DNA of 64,000 bases, from NCBI GenBank assembly GCA_963663365.2, contig CAXXIH010000004.1, positions 682,001-746,000 on the forward strand, read 5' to 3'. The notes under the pieces are model-generated. The model had not been told where the DNA came from, searched no databases, and saw only the letters and a program-made list of their open reading frames with translations. Both the position numbers and the translations under genes were made by a program. This document shows, in pieces, positions 16,422 through 25,345 of this stretch. The stretch comes from G963663365 sp963663365 (lineage in GTDB: Bacteria; Hinthialibacterota; Hinthialibacteria; Hinthialibacterales; G963663365). Position 1 is the first letter of the stretch, and every line of letters starts with the position of its first letter.

Positions 16422-18497
16422 ATGGCGCTCCGAAAATCCCTTATCTTTGTCCCATTCATAATAGCGGCTTTCATTGCACCCGTTTTCGCCGGTGAAATTG
16501 TCGATGGAGTGCTCATGGTGGATGGCCAGCCGTTTTACCCATTGGGCAGCTGGAATTTCGAATACACCACGCCGCAAGACATTGCCCGTCTGGGTATGAA
16601 CACTAGTTTCCGGGGCGGCCCCTCCTCACCCGAAGCCGTGGAGGCCTTCCGAACCTATATGCGCGAGGCCGCATCACTCGGCATTCAAATGGTCCCCTAT
16701 CTCTCTTATGGTGGCGCAGGCATCGAGCCCTGGCCGCCTGAATCGGTCCGTAACATCGCCAAACTCTCTACTGAGCCGAACCTTTTGGTTTGGTATGTCG
16801 GTGATGATATCGGGCCACAGCATCTCTCGGGTATCGAACAAACAGTAGGTATTCTGCGTGAGGAAACTCCCGGCATCGCCACCGTAGCCGACTATATCGA
16901 AGAGGAACGGGCCGATGCGCAAAAGACCTTCACCCAGGCAATCGATATCCGCTGCCAATACTCATACCCCATTCCCGATGAACCCTATTCCGAATACTTG
17001 GCATTTTTCGACAAACAGCGGGCCTTTGTAGGCGATCCGCTCTGGACCTGGGTGCAAAATTTTATGTGGGGACGCACCGGCCGTGCCTTAAATGTCGGCG
17101 CGGAGGGTCCCGGGCCCCTTCCCGATCCCGAACAAGTCCGTCTGCTTGCACATTCCGCCATGAACCGGGGCGTGCGTGGACTGCTCTTTTTTGCGCATCA
17201 CATTATCCATCGTCAGCCAGAGATCGCCGCTGAAATCGCGCTAACCTGCCGCGAGGCGCGTCTTTTTGAAAAGTACCTTGCCGCGGGAAAACCCACCTAC
17301 AACCTTTCAACAAGCAATGAGTATTTAAATGCAACCGCATTTCGCTATGAAGGATCGACTGTAATCTCCGCCGCTCTCTTCGCACCCAATTATCATCGTT
17401 GGGTGGATGAAGGCATCATCGAAAATTTCACCATCGACTGCCCCTGGGTGGGTGACGATCCCCCACGTGCGTTTTTAGCCGCCACGCCGGATTTAGTTGA
17501 ATGCAAGGTGGAATCGCTCGGTGGCGCCAAAGTGCGTATCACTGTTCCCAAAATGGAGCTGGCCGGTTTCATTCTCCTCAGTTATAGGCCATCTGAGATC
17601 AAAAAACTCCAAGAAGGTATGGAGGCGATCCCCGCCCAGCTGCGTACATTGATTGTCCAGGCTTCTGCTGTGCAGAGCCGGAAAATGGCCGACACGGTCT
17701 GGCGGCAGGGATTCGACAATCTCTATGAAGGCTCTGAAGTCATCAATGCGATGCGCGCTACCGAACGGTGCGCCGATGCCATTGATTCACAAGATTATGT
17801 GACCGCGGTTCGCGCATGGCGTGATACCTTGCGGTATTGCCGTATCGAAATCGACAAATTGATGAAATTCGCAATGTCGCGGGAGCCGGTCATGAGCTCC
17901 GCAGAAAAGCGCTTTTTAATAAGCCCGTATGGCCTGCAGAACATTCACGGTCTCGGCAATGCCCCCGCGCCGGATGATCCCTGGCGTTTTGTTAAAGATT
18001 GGCGTGTCGTGGGGCCGTTCCCTCTGGATTGGAATGATTCAACCGAAGAGAAACCCGCACCCGGATTCTTGCATGCTTATGGTCCGGAAACAGACTCCAC
18101 TCCTTCGGCCGTTTTCGATTCTGTTGACGGTCCGGTTCGCTGGCATATGGCTCAAACCGGAATTGATGGCATGTTGGACTTTATTCCGCATTTCGATACG
18201 TCAGATGATGTGGTTTGCTATGCGCGATGCTCCATAACTGCGCCCCGGGATATGGAAGTTCAATTCAGTATCGGCAGCAACGATGGCGCGCGGGCATGGA
18301 TGAACGGCCAAGATGTCTATCAATTCAGTAGCGCGCCTAAAGGACGTCCGGCAAAGCCCCACCAAGACAAATTCAAAGTCCAGCTCAATAAGGGACAGAA
18401 CGATGTCTTGATTAAGGTCGAAAACCTCGGCAAAAGCTGGCAGCTCTACTTCGCTGCCCACGATCCCAAACGTGAACTCCAATTCAGTACGGAGTAA
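16422..18497 (+). CDS. Secreted glycoside-hydrolase-like protein with C-terminal jelly-roll domain
   Basis: 691 residues, Sec signal peptide (cleaved near PVFAG). After VDGVLMVDGQPFYPLGSWN, the usual opening of (beta/alpha)8 glycosidase-like proteins, residues 40-300 read like a TIM barrel (NLLVWYVGDDIG, GLLFFAHHI). The GDD at the position where catalytic-family members have 'NEP' means activity is uncertain. The end (about 520-690) is a beta-sandwich with RVVGPFPLDW, FSIGSNDGARAWMNGQ and NDVLIKVENLGKSWQLYF, as in galactose-binding/PA14-like domains seen on sugar-acting secreted proteins. No family number can be given from sequence alone. Confidence 0.65.
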   Translation: MALRKSLIFVPFIIAAFIAPVFAGEIVDGVLMVDGQPFYPLGSWNFEYTTPQDIARLGMNTSFRGGPSSPEAVEAFRTYMREAASLGIQMVPYLSYGGAGIEPWPPESVRNIAKLSTEPNLLVWYVGDDIGPQHLSGIEQTVGILREETPGIATVADYIEEERADAQKTFTQAIDIRCQYSYPIPDEPYSEYLAFFDKQRAFVGDPLWTWVQNFMWGRTGRALNVGAEGPGPLPDPEQVRLLAHSAMNRGVRGLLFFAHHIIHRQPEIAAEIALTCREARLFEKYLAAGKPTYNLSTSNEYLNATAFRYEGSTVISAALFAPNYHRWVDEGIIENFTIDCPWVGDDPPRAFLAATPDLVECKVESLGGAKVRITVPKMELAGFILLSYRPSEIKKLQEGMEAIPAQLRTLIVQASAVQSRKMADTVWRQGFDNLYEGSEVINAMRATERCADAIDSQDYVTAVRAWRDTLRYCRIEIDKLMKFAMSREPVMSSAEKRFLISPYGLQNIHGLGNAPAPDDPWRFVKDWRVVGPFPLDWNDSTEEKPAPGFLHAYGPETDSTPSAVFDSVDGPVRWHMAQTGIDGMLDFIPHFDTSDDVVCYARCSITAPRDMEVQFSIGSNDGARAWMNGQDVYQFSSAPKGRPAKPHQDKFKVQLNKGQNDVLIKVENLGKSWQLYFAAHDPKRELQFSTE

Positions 18498-18540
18498 ATA
18501 GCTTCTCTTGTTTTGAATGTAAATGAGTAAGAAATGCCAT

Positions 18541-18576
18541 TATATGTTTTTCATATACCCCGGCTCATGCTATTAT
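18541..18576 (+). promoter_or_regulatory. Extended -10 promoter with overlapping inverted repeat
   Basis: TGC-TATTAT (18568-18576) is an extended -10 box about 20 bases before the ATPase start. Upstream, TATATG-TTTTT-CATATA (18541-18557) is a perfect inverted repeat at the -35 position, so it may serve as an operator or a DNA bend. This is a plausible start for the ATPase/TOPRIM pair. Confidence 0.45.
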
Positions 18577-18596
18577 GTAATTGGGCATGACAGACG

Positions 18597-19775
18597 ATGA
18601 TTCAGAAAGTTTCCATACGGAATTTTAAGACACTGGCCGATACCGAATTGGAGCTGGGCGTTGTTAATGTTTTAATCGGTGCCAATGGTTGCGGGAAGAC
18701 GAATATTCTTGAAGCCATCGGTATGTTGAGCGCCGCCGCTTCCGGCCACGTTGATGACCAGGCCTTCCTCCGCCGTGGTGTGCGTCCGGGTGTTCCTTCC
18801 GTTATGAAAACATCCCTTAAAGGTTTGGAAAGCAGAGATTGCATTCAGTTGCGAGCCGAGGCGATTGTCGATGGCGAAAGCGTAGCTTATGAGACACATC
18901 TAAAAACAACAACTGATTCTACCAGCGGGAAATGGGATTTCGAAAAAAGCACAGGCATTGCGAAAGGTTTAGAACTGCAGCTAAATTTGAAAAACGGCGC
19001 CACTCCAGGTTTCAAAACACCCTATGAAAACGGTCAAGCCAATTATGAGACTTCACGGCTTGTTACGATGCTACTCAGCAGACTTACCGATTATGGGATT
19101 TTTACTCCATCCACGCCTTTTTTACGCGGGTTGCAGCCTGACATTACACAACGCGAACCGGTGGGTTTAAACGGCGGACGGCTTGCCGAGGCAGCTGATT
19201 GGATGCTCTTTCAAATGATGGATCGTGCAGGCAAGGGCGAAGGAACAATCCTTTCATTGATCGATTGGGCCAATGGTTTCGGAATCAAACCCCCTTCGAA
19301 AGAACTCTTAAGCCCCAGTATCCCTACAAGCAAAGAGATGATCTTTTTCAAAGACCGCTACCGGCGCGAAGGAGAGGAATGGTTGGCAGCGCCGGATGTG
19401 AGCGAAGGGGCTCTCTACATCCTGTTTGCCTTCGTATTGGCATTGAATCCAAAATCTCCCTCCTTGTTTGCAATTGATAACTTCGATCAAGCACTGAATC
19501 CGCGATTGGCAAAAGCTCTCATAAAATCTTTCTGCTATGAGATGTGCAACACAAAACAGTCCAAACAGGCAATCATCACAATCCACAATCCTTCAGTTTT
19601 GGACGGACTGGATATCGGTGACGATAGAATCCGCCTGTTCGCAGTGGACCGGTTGCATGACGGCTCGACTCATATCACACGGATTCAAGTTGATGGACAA
19701 CTTCTTGAAGAAAATCGAATGACACTCTCTCAACTTTGGGTGACGGGCAGACTCGGCGGCATACCGCCAATTTAA
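18597..19775 (+). CDS. AAA ATPase, SMC/OLD-like, possible defence component
   Basis: 392 residues. Opens with IQKVSIRNFKTLADTELELG and Walker A GANGCGKTN, the pattern of AAA_15/AAA_21 (OLD, RecF and SMC-like) ATPases. A signature-like VSEGALYILFAFVLAL and a Walker B-like SLFAIDNFDQALNP follow, then IITIHNPSVLDGL, the usual 'T-H-S/N-P' sensor region. The Walker B glutamate position holds Asn (IDN for IDE), which could slow or abolish hydrolysis or be a family trait. No TOPRIM domain is fused; instead the next gene supplies a TOPRIM-like protein 23 bases downstream. That two-gene layout resembles ATPase/TOPRIM anti-phage modules (PARIS, AbiL/RloB-like), an inference from layout. Confidence 0.8.
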   Translation: MIQKVSIRNFKTLADTELELGVVNVLIGANGCGKTNILEAIGMLSAAASGHVDDQAFLRRGVRPGVPSVMKTSLKGLESRDCIQLRAEAIVDGESVAYETHLKTTTDSTSGKWDFEKSTGIAKGLELQLNLKNGATPGFKTPYENGQANYETSRLVTMLLSRLTDYGIFTPSTPFLRGLQPDITQREPVGLNGGRLAEAADWMLFQMMDRAGKGEGTILSLIDWANGFGIKPPSKELLSPSIPTSKEMIFFKDRYRREGEEWLAAPDVSEGALYILFAFVLALNPKSPSLFAIDNFDQALNPRLAKALIKSFCYEMCNTKQSKQAIITIHNPSVLDGLDIGDDRIRLFAVDRLHDGSTHITRIQVDGQLLEENRMTLSQLWVTGRLGGIPPI

Positions 19776-19798
19776 AGTCAATCATAAGCGCGGGTATC

Positions 19799-20464
19799 AT
19801 GATCCGGATAGGTATTGTTTGTGAAGGCGTCACGGATATTCCGATATTTGAGGCTATCCTCCAGACTTTTTCAGACCGCATAATCGTACAAGGTTTACAT
19901 CCTGAAACCGATGCGCTTATGGGAAAAAGCAGAAGAAGCAACGGTTGGACAAACGTAAAAAAGTGGTGTGTTGAACGTGGCTCCTGGATCGAGCAATTTA
20001 TGTCATCAGGCATCGGCACCAAACTCGACATCCTGATTATCCATCTTGACGCTGATATGGCGGGGGAAGTGGGCATAAAAAAAGATTGTCCTCCCCCCAA
20101 CGCCACAACCGATGCCTTGCGCCAGGAAATTCGGCGTTGGTTCGGCAGAACCAGCCGCATCCCTCAGTCCGTAGTCTTTGCCACTCCTTCTAAATCAACC
20201 GAAACCTGGATTGCGGCGGCCATCGAGGAACAAAGCAACATAAATCTGGAATGCTCGACAGAACCATGGCGATCATTGATAGACAATGGTCCTTTAAGAG
20301 CCGACGCTCAGGGGAAACCAGTAAAAGATCCAAACACATATCGGGTCTTGGCTGATAAAGTGGGTCCACTATTTCTTGAAAAAGTCTGTGCAAAATGCAG
20401 CGAGGCGAACCGTTTTCGAGGGGATGTGACAAATGCGCTACTACACTGTGGAATTGAAGATTAA
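19799..20464 (+). CDS. DUF4276/RloB-like protein with TOPRIM-type motifs
   Basis: 221 residues from ATG 19799; an in-frame upstream start at 19736 would overlap the ATPase gene and adds no conserved sequence. The start IRIGIVCEGVTDIPIFEAI fits the TOPRIM glutamate motif (hydrophobic strand then EGxT). About 60 residues later DILIIHLDADM gives the acidic DxD motif, and TPSKSTETWIAAAI resembles the conserved C-terminal patch of DUF4276-type proteins. TOPRIM folds cut or join nucleic acid using Mg2+ or Mn2+. Together with the adjacent ATPase it likely forms an ATPase-controlled nuclease effector. Family assignment is by motif only. Confidence 0.65.
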   Translation: MIRIGIVCEGVTDIPIFEAILQTFSDRIIVQGLHPETDALMGKSRRSNGWTNVKKWCVERGSWIEQFMSSGIGTKLDILIIHLDADMAGEVGIKKDCPPPNATTDALRQEIRRWFGRTSRIPQSVVFATPSKSTETWIAAAIEEQSNINLECSTEPWRSLIDNGPLRADAQGKPVKDPNTYRVLADKVGPLFLEKVCAKCSEANRFRGDVTNALLHCGIED

Positions 20465-20596
20465 ATCGAGTGTAATTCCACAAAATACGAATAATCAATG
20501 CTTATACAGGCTATTACCAGAAAATTATTCCTGCATTCTCCTAAGGAACACCATTTACACTGCATAAAGGGTTACAGCTTCAATAGGGGGTTGATA

Positions 20597-21571
20597 TTGT
20601 CACATAATCGCTATTTGCGTCTCCGTAGTTGGTTTCTTTATTTGTTGTTCGGTTATGAAATGTTGTTTTTCTCTTTGCATTCCGCCTTGGCGGCGGATAG
20701 AACTATTGAGAGCGGCAACTACATTATTGAGATGACAAAGATAAATGTAGAAGCTGATCCGGGAAACGGATTGGAGGGAGGCGAAGGCTATTTAATTATA
20801 GCCACGGATCGTATCAAGAATATAAGCGTTACTGTTGAAAAAACTCCACTCGTAAAACTCTTAATTGATATCCGGGTTGTTGCTGGGACCAAGCTTTTGT
20901 TGAGAACCCATCGAAAACTCAATTATGGCACGGAAAGCAACTCGCTATACGACCTAAGAACCGGAAAAAGGTTGGGTGGCTGGATGGGACACGGCTCTTC
21001 ATCATCGCCCTCCGGCCGATATCTCGCCTATATTACACATTATCCGAGATTATGTCTTACCGCATACCACCGAAGCATTCTGTTGATTTGTGACTTCGAA
21101 AAAGACATTGCCAAGTACGATCCCGGATTCATTGAGGCATTAGCTCACTCAGACACCATGTGCGGTGCGCCCGCATTTCCTGAACGAAATGCTTACGAAC
21201 ACTCATACGATGTTTTGCTGGATGATGAATATCTCATTCACCAACACTTTCTTTGGTCCAAAGATGAGAAGACACTTGTCGGCTTTGCCACAAATGTTCC
21301 GGATAGAAAATTCTATATTATCCGTATCGAGTTGGCTGCCGGGATCGACCATCTACAGATATTCAAGAAACATATTGATGTCGATCCTCTCATAGACTAC
21401 TCAAAATTATTTTCCAAAGAAGTAGACAAATTCAAAAAAAGGCTGCCAAGCCTCTATTATGAAAAACTATGGTGGAGTGGGGATAATCGAGTGACAATCC
21501 AAGCATCTGAGTATTCATATTATAAGAAACAAGAAATGGAGTTTACAATTCCGGAATTCCACGAATATTGA
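20597..21571 (+). CDS. Secreted protein of unknown function
   Basis: I chose the TTG at 20597 because AGGGGG sits six bases before it and the frame then starts with a normal signal peptide (LFGYEMLFFSLHSALA, cleavage before AD). This gives 324 residues; a longer in-frame start at 20498 would place the signal deep inside. The mature part is beta-rich (TIESGNYIIEMTKI, SSSSPSGRYLAYITH, FLWSKDEKTLVGFAT), hinting at propeller-like blades as in the tandem genes at 14-16 kb, but the likeness is weak. I recognise no family. It follows the TOPRIM-like gene by about 130 bp on the same strand; there is no evidence that it belongs to that system. Confidence 0.6.
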   Translation: MSHNRYLRLRSWFLYLLFGYEMLFFSLHSALAADRTIESGNYIIEMTKINVEADPGNGLEGGEGYLIIATDRIKNISVTVEKTPLVKLLIDIRVVAGTKLLLRTHRKLNYGTESNSLYDLRTGKRLGGWMGHGSSSSPSGRYLAYITHYPRLCLTAYHRSILLICDFEKDIAKYDPGFIEALAHSDTMCGAPAFPERNAYEHSYDVLLDDEYLIHQHFLWSKDEKTLVGFATNVPDRKFYIIRIELAAGIDHLQIFKKHIDVDPLIDYSKLFSKEVDKFKKRLPSLYYEKLWWSGDNRVTIQASEYSYYKKQEMEFTIPEFHEY

Positions 21572-21730
21572 TGGTGTAGTCATAACAGAGCAAAAATATA
21601 GGCGCGCTGACCGAGCAAATCTTTTGCTCCCATGATCGCATACCATTTTGCTTCTCTTCCGCCCGCCTTCCACGGTGGGCGGATTGCCTCTATGGTCAAT
21701 AGAAATATCCATTCGGCGGAGTAAAAACGA

Positions 21731-23743
21731 ATGAACCGCCCCAGCTATTTTCTAATGGCCATGACACTGTTTCTATCCAATCTACAAAATGTTTGTCTTT
21801 CACAATCTCCCGGCGATGCCTCCATGCGCGATGTCATCTTTGCGGCCGCTGACCGTATCACGGAGAATTGCCTGACGGATATCCGCTCCAAAAGCGGCTG
21901 GGAAACCGAGCGTGAGGCGATTCGCAAGGACCTAAAATTCATGCTCGGTCTCGAGCCCTGGCCTGAACGCACCCCGCTGGAGGCCACAGTCACCCATGTC
22001 CATGAACTTCCGGATTACCGGATCGAAAATCTACACTTTCAGAGCCTGCCACAGTTCTATGTCACTGCGAATCTTTATATCCCCAATGAGGGCCAGGCTC
22101 CTTTTCCTGTAATCGTCTATCTTTGCGGCCATGCCCGGAATGATGCCGGTTCAAAGGGCCATTACTCACACCACCCGGAGTGGCTGGCCAGGCATGGGTA
22201 TGCAGTTCTGATCGTCGATGCCATTCAACTGTCGGAAATTCCCGGCAAACACCGGGGCACGCATACCCATGGTTTGTTCGATTGGTACGCGCGCGGGTAT
22301 ACCCCGGCGGGCATCGAGGTGTGGAATGCCATCCGTGCGTTGGATTACCTCGAAACGCGGCCTGAAATCGATATGCAACATTTGGGCATGACCGGCCGTA
22401 GCGGCGGAGGCAGCATGTCGCTCTTTACCGCGGCCATCGAAGACCGTGTCAAAGTTGTCGTCACCGCCAACTGCACATCAACTATCGCCACGCATGTCAA
22501 AAGCGACACCGTACGCGGTCATTGTGACTGCGCATTTCATCTCAATGCGCTGCAACGTTGTTTTTCCGAGCTGGGCGCGTGCCTCGCTCCTCGTCCGTAT
22601 TTAATTCTGAATGGACGTTATGACCGCATCTTTCCGCCTGAGGGTTACAGTGTTTTCGCGGAAAAAGTCGAAAGTATTTATACATTGCTAGAAGCCGCGG
22701 ACCAATTTATGAGCATCGAAAGCGTTGCCGGGCATAAAGATCTACTGATGTTCCAAACTGAAGCCTTCCATTGGTTCGAGAAGCACCTTAAGGGCATCGA
22801 TTCTGATGAATCTGTTGTCAAACTCGAGCGCGATCCTATCGAAACCCAACTCGTATTTACCGATGGTCTGCCTGAAGGCTTTATCAACGATGACATCGAG
22901 CACCGTTTCGTCACGTTGGCGCAAGAACCGAAAATCGAAACAAAAGAACAATGGTTGCGGCACGCCACACAGCTGCGCAAAGAGCTGAAACGGTACGTTT
23001 TCGGCGCGTTGCCTAAAGAGCGCGGCGTAGTACGCCCCACAATCGTTTCCGTTACGAACGATGATAAAAGCCGCGTTATCGATCTGAAATTCGAAAGCGA
23101 ACCCGGCATGGTTTTGCCGGCCCGCCTTATCGTTCCCGCCGAACCGAAACTCGGCGAGTTATCTTTAATCTGGATCGGCAACGGTGAGGATCAAGCCGAG
23201 TTTGATGCATTCCGTAAAACATGGCCGGACCACGCCATACTCTATCTCACCGTACGCGGGGTAGGCGCATTGGCCTTTGATCCGGAAATCGAAAAACGCT
23301 TCCACCGCCGGGCCGCGATATTGGTTGGCGCCACACGTGACTCGATGCGTGTATGGGATGTCATGCGGGCTTTGGACTTGCTTCAAATGATGTCCGATGG
23401 CGCAGGCGAAAAAGTTGCCGTTTATGGCCGGGGCGCGTTGGGTGTTATTGGTCTTTATGCCGCCGTTTGGGATGCACGTATAAAAGGCGCAATTCTGCAC
23501 GATCCCCCCACAAACCATACGCAGGACCCGATTTTCCTCAACATTCTGCGTTTTACCGATCTCCCCTGGGCCGCGCCGCTGATTGCGCCCTCAAAGTTGG
23601 CTTTTCTCGAAGAGCGGCCTCCGGAATTCGACTGGAGCGCAAAAGTCTATGAGACTTTAGGACAAACCGGTGGTTGCATTACCGGCCCCACACTCCCCGA
23701 TCTCCTCACCCAAATCGCCGAACAGGAACAGCTGGATCAATAA
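21731..23743 (+). CDS. Secreted alpha/beta-hydrolase, acetyl-esterase-like, two hydrolase halves
   Basis: 670 residues, GGCGGAG ribosome site and signal peptide (YFLMAMTLFLSNLQNVCLS). The first half is a dienelactone/acetylxylan-esterase-type alpha/beta hydrolase: FPVIVYLCGHARNDAG (oxyanion strand), nucleophile elbow GMTGRSGGGSMS (Ser near residue 223), ILNGRYDRIFPP (acid Asp) and ESVAGHKDLLM (His). The second half (about 430-660) repeats the fold, with YGRGALGVIGLYAAVWD where the elbow Ser is missing, so it is probably a degenerate second hydrolase domain. Likely deacetylates plant or algal polysaccharides outside the cell. Its last 39 bp are duplicated downstream of a toxin-antitoxin cassette. 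Confidence 0.8.
   Translation: MNRPSYFLMAMTLFLSNLQNVCLSQSPGDASMRDVIFAAADRITENCLTDIRSKSGWETEREAIRKDLKFMLGLEPWPERTPLEATVTHVHELPDYRIENLHFQSLPQFYVTANLYIPNEGQAPFPVIVYLCGHARNDAGSKGHYSHHPEWLARHGYAVLIVDAIQLSEIPGKHRGTHTHGLFDWYARGYTPAGIEVWNAIRALDYLETRPEIDMQHLGMTGRSGGGSMSLFTAAIEDRVKVVVTANCTSTIATHVKSDTVRGHCDCAFHLNALQRCFSELGACLAPRPYLILNGRYDRIFPPEGYSVFAEKVESIYTLLEAADQFMSIESVAGHKDLLMFQTEAFHWFEKHLKGIDSDESVVKLERDPIETQLVFTDGLPEGFINDDIEHRFVTLAQEPKIETKEQWLRHATQLRKELKRYVFGALPKERGVVRPTIVSVTNDDKSRVIDLKFESEPGMVLPARLIVPAEPKLGELSLIWIGNGEDQAEFDAFRKTWPDHAILYLTVRGVGALAFDPEIEKRFHRRAAILVGATRDSMRVWDVMRALDLLQMMSDGAGEKVAVYGRGALGVIGLYAAVWDARIKGAILHDPPTNHTQDPIFLNILRFTDLPWAAPLIAPSKLAFLEERPPEFDWSAKVYETLGQTGGCITGPTLPDLLTQIAEQEQLDQ
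23704..23742 (+). repeat. 39-bp direct repeat, left copy (3' end of esterase gene)
   Basis: Perfectly identical to 24558-24596. It covers the last codons of the esterase-like gene (sequence ACAGGAACAGCTGGATCAATA at its end is shared). The two copies bracket the PIN toxin-antitoxin genes at a distance of 854 bp. Confidence 0.9.
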
Positions 23744-23792
23744 AAGAAGAAAATTTTACTCATTATTTTGGACTATTACTTTGACGGGTGGC

Positions 23793-24266
23793 TTATTTGC
23801 TTTTTAGCCATTCATTTAGCGAGATTTGGGCAGGATCATAAACATTCAATCCCTCTTTTTGTGCAGCGTCGTTTAACCGCACATCACTGCATACGAACAC
23901 CGTTTTATCTTCGCCCGCCGATTTGTATTCAAGTGCTGAAGAGAGTTGGATCGCGTCACCTGCTCTAAGGTTGTGTCTATTTATCAGTCTTACACTGAAC
24001 TGAAGGCAGTCCCAGCTGACCGGAAGCATCTTGATATTTTTCGACGAGGATATCCCGGAATGAAGCATCTCTTTCATGGATTCATTCATCTGCCCTGCGT
24101 TGTATAGCCTTTGTGCAGCGCTCGCCGTCTCTACCGCCGTGTATTGTGAAGTGGCCACTCCACCTTTTCCCGCATATTGACCGAAAATGTAGTAGACGTT
24201 CTCTGTACCGTCCTCACTTTTGTAGAACTTCAATACTGCGGATGCGTCAAAATACCATCGCATCAT
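23793..24266 (-). CDS. PIN-domain toxin (VapC-like ribonuclease)
   Basis: 157 residues. PIN-fold acidic residues are all visible: Asp7 in RWYFDASAVLK, Glu in YTAVETASAA, Asp in RAGDAIQLSSAL and Asp in VFVCSDVRLNDAA. VapC-type toxins are Mg-dependent ribonucleases that cut specific RNAs, held in check by the antitoxin. The gene lies 3 bases downstream of a small antitoxin-like gene in the same direction, the usual order. Both genes sit inside the 39-bp direct repeats and run opposite to their neighbours. Confidence 0.88.
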   Translation of the reverse strand: MMRWYFDASAVLKFYKSEDGTENVYYIFGQYAGKGGVATSQYTAVETASAAQRLYNAGQMNESMKEMLHSGISSSKNIKMLPVSWDCLQFSVRLINRHNLRAGDAIQLSSALEYKSAGEDKTVFVCSDVRLNDAAQKEGLNVYDPAQISLNEWLKSK

Positions 24267-24269
24267 GCG

Positions 24270-24470
24270 TCACTTCTCAACCGCGAATCTCTTTTCAATT
24301 TCACCAGTCAGCCTGTGAGATTCACATTCCCGGACTTCATACAGTGCCTGCGTCAGAGATGCGTCTCCTAACTGCGCGTCGATCTCCTTTCTGATCTGTA
24401 ACATCCTCTGATATTCTTCCTCAACGCTCTTCTGACCGGGATCTTCACGCGTCTCGCCGCAGCTGTTCAT
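24270..24470 (-). CDS. Antitoxin-like small protein paired with the PIN toxin
   Basis: 66 residues from ATG 24470, chosen because AGGAG lies 6-10 bases upstream; a longer frame has no ribosome site. The protein is charged and helical (SVEEEYQRMLQIRKEIDAQL, EIEKRFAVEK), the type of small antitoxin that wraps a PIN protein. I do not recognise a DNA-binding motif. Assignment rests on size, order and 3-base spacing to the toxin gene. Confidence 0.7.
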   Translation of the reverse strand: MNSCGETREDPGQKSVEEEYQRMLQIRKEIDAQLGDASLTQALYEVRECESHRLTGEIEKRFAVEK

Positions 24471-24557
24471 TGCATTTCTCCTATATACTCTAATTTTACC
24501 ACATCTGTTCTCTACCACAATACTCTCTCGGATACACAAAGATGGTCGGCTGGTGCC

Positions 24558-24596
24558 CCTCACCCAAATCGCCGAACAGGAACAGCTGGATCAATA
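24558..24596 (+). repeat. 39-bp direct repeat, right copy
   Basis: Exact copy of 23704-23742, including the final Gln-Leu-Asp-Gln codons of the esterase and a stop (TAG here, TAA in the intact gene). It has no ORF context on its left side, so it is a displaced gene end. Confidence 0.9.
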
Positions 24597-24687
24597 GGTG
24601 CAGTCCAGGACAATTATTTTCCTATTCTCAAAACCCGCAATGTCAATTATGATAGGATAATCTCAAAATACGAATTTGCGGGTATTG

Positions 24688-25311
24688 ATGATGGAAGCAC
24701 TTGAAGCGCAGTTTGAAAATAATAAGTACTCGACCAACGGGTACATTCAACTCGTTCACGGCTTATGGTCTCACCCCAATGAGACCTATGGGGAATTGCT
24801 GATCACCGGAAGCGTGAAAAATTCTCAGGCCTTTATGGCAACAGGGCAGGCAATCGGCCTGGCCTGCATGTTTGCACCACTTATTCTTATTGCAATTCCA
24901 AGTGCACTCATCGATCCAACGAATGACAAAGCACTTCCCGATTTTTACAGTTTTTTTATTTCCTCTGCAGCCGCTTTCATTGTGCTTATGGTTTTGTTTT
25001 ACCTTTTCTGCGCATGTCTTTCGGCTCTTGGGGCCACTATGGGATATCTCCTGCGTGAGAATGATGCATCAATCACGGATGGTTTTACCTTGCTCTGTTA
25101 TACGTGGGGCTTGATATGTCTTTGCATAGGGATTCCGGTCTGCGGCGGACTTATTAGTCTGATTATTCAAATTCGCAATATCTACGTAGCAATGAAGGTC
25201 ACATACCAATTGCCCTTTTGGAAGGCGTCATTGGTGTCTGTCTTTATCACAACATTAATTGCCTTTATTGGTTTGTCGGTTTATTTGGCGGAACACCCAA
25301 TTAACGGGTAA
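24688..25311 (+). CDS. Yip1-like multi-pass membrane protein
   Basis: About 207 residues. An amphipathic start (GYIQLVHGLWSHPNETYGEL) precedes about five hydrophobic segments. The 'W-x-x-P-x-x-T-Y' entry followed by five membrane helices is the layout of bacterial Yip1-domain proteins (PF04893-like). Function is unknown; these proteins sit in the inner membrane. The next gene is a paralogue with the same entry motif. ATG 24688 and 24691 are both possible; an upstream TTG at 24676 seems less likely. Confidence 0.65.
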   Translation: MMEALEAQFENNKYSTNGYIQLVHGLWSHPNETYGELLITGSVKNSQAFMATGQAIGLACMFAPLILIAIPSALIDPTNDKALPDFYSFFISSAAAFIVLMVLFYLFCACLSALGATMGYLLRENDASITDGFTLLCYTWGLICLCIGIPVCGGLISLIIQIRNIYVAMKVTYQLPFWKASLVSVFITTLIAFIGLSVYLAEHPING

Positions 25312-25345
25312 CAGTTGAATACAAAAAATGCATTCGGGGGTGTTT

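Noticed and set aside
21613..21629. Hairpin GAGCAAA-TCT-TTTGCTC as a terminator
   Set aside because: No T-run follows, and it lies in a short gap before the esterase; it may relate to the repeat-type palindrome near 13410-13433 but is too short to call.
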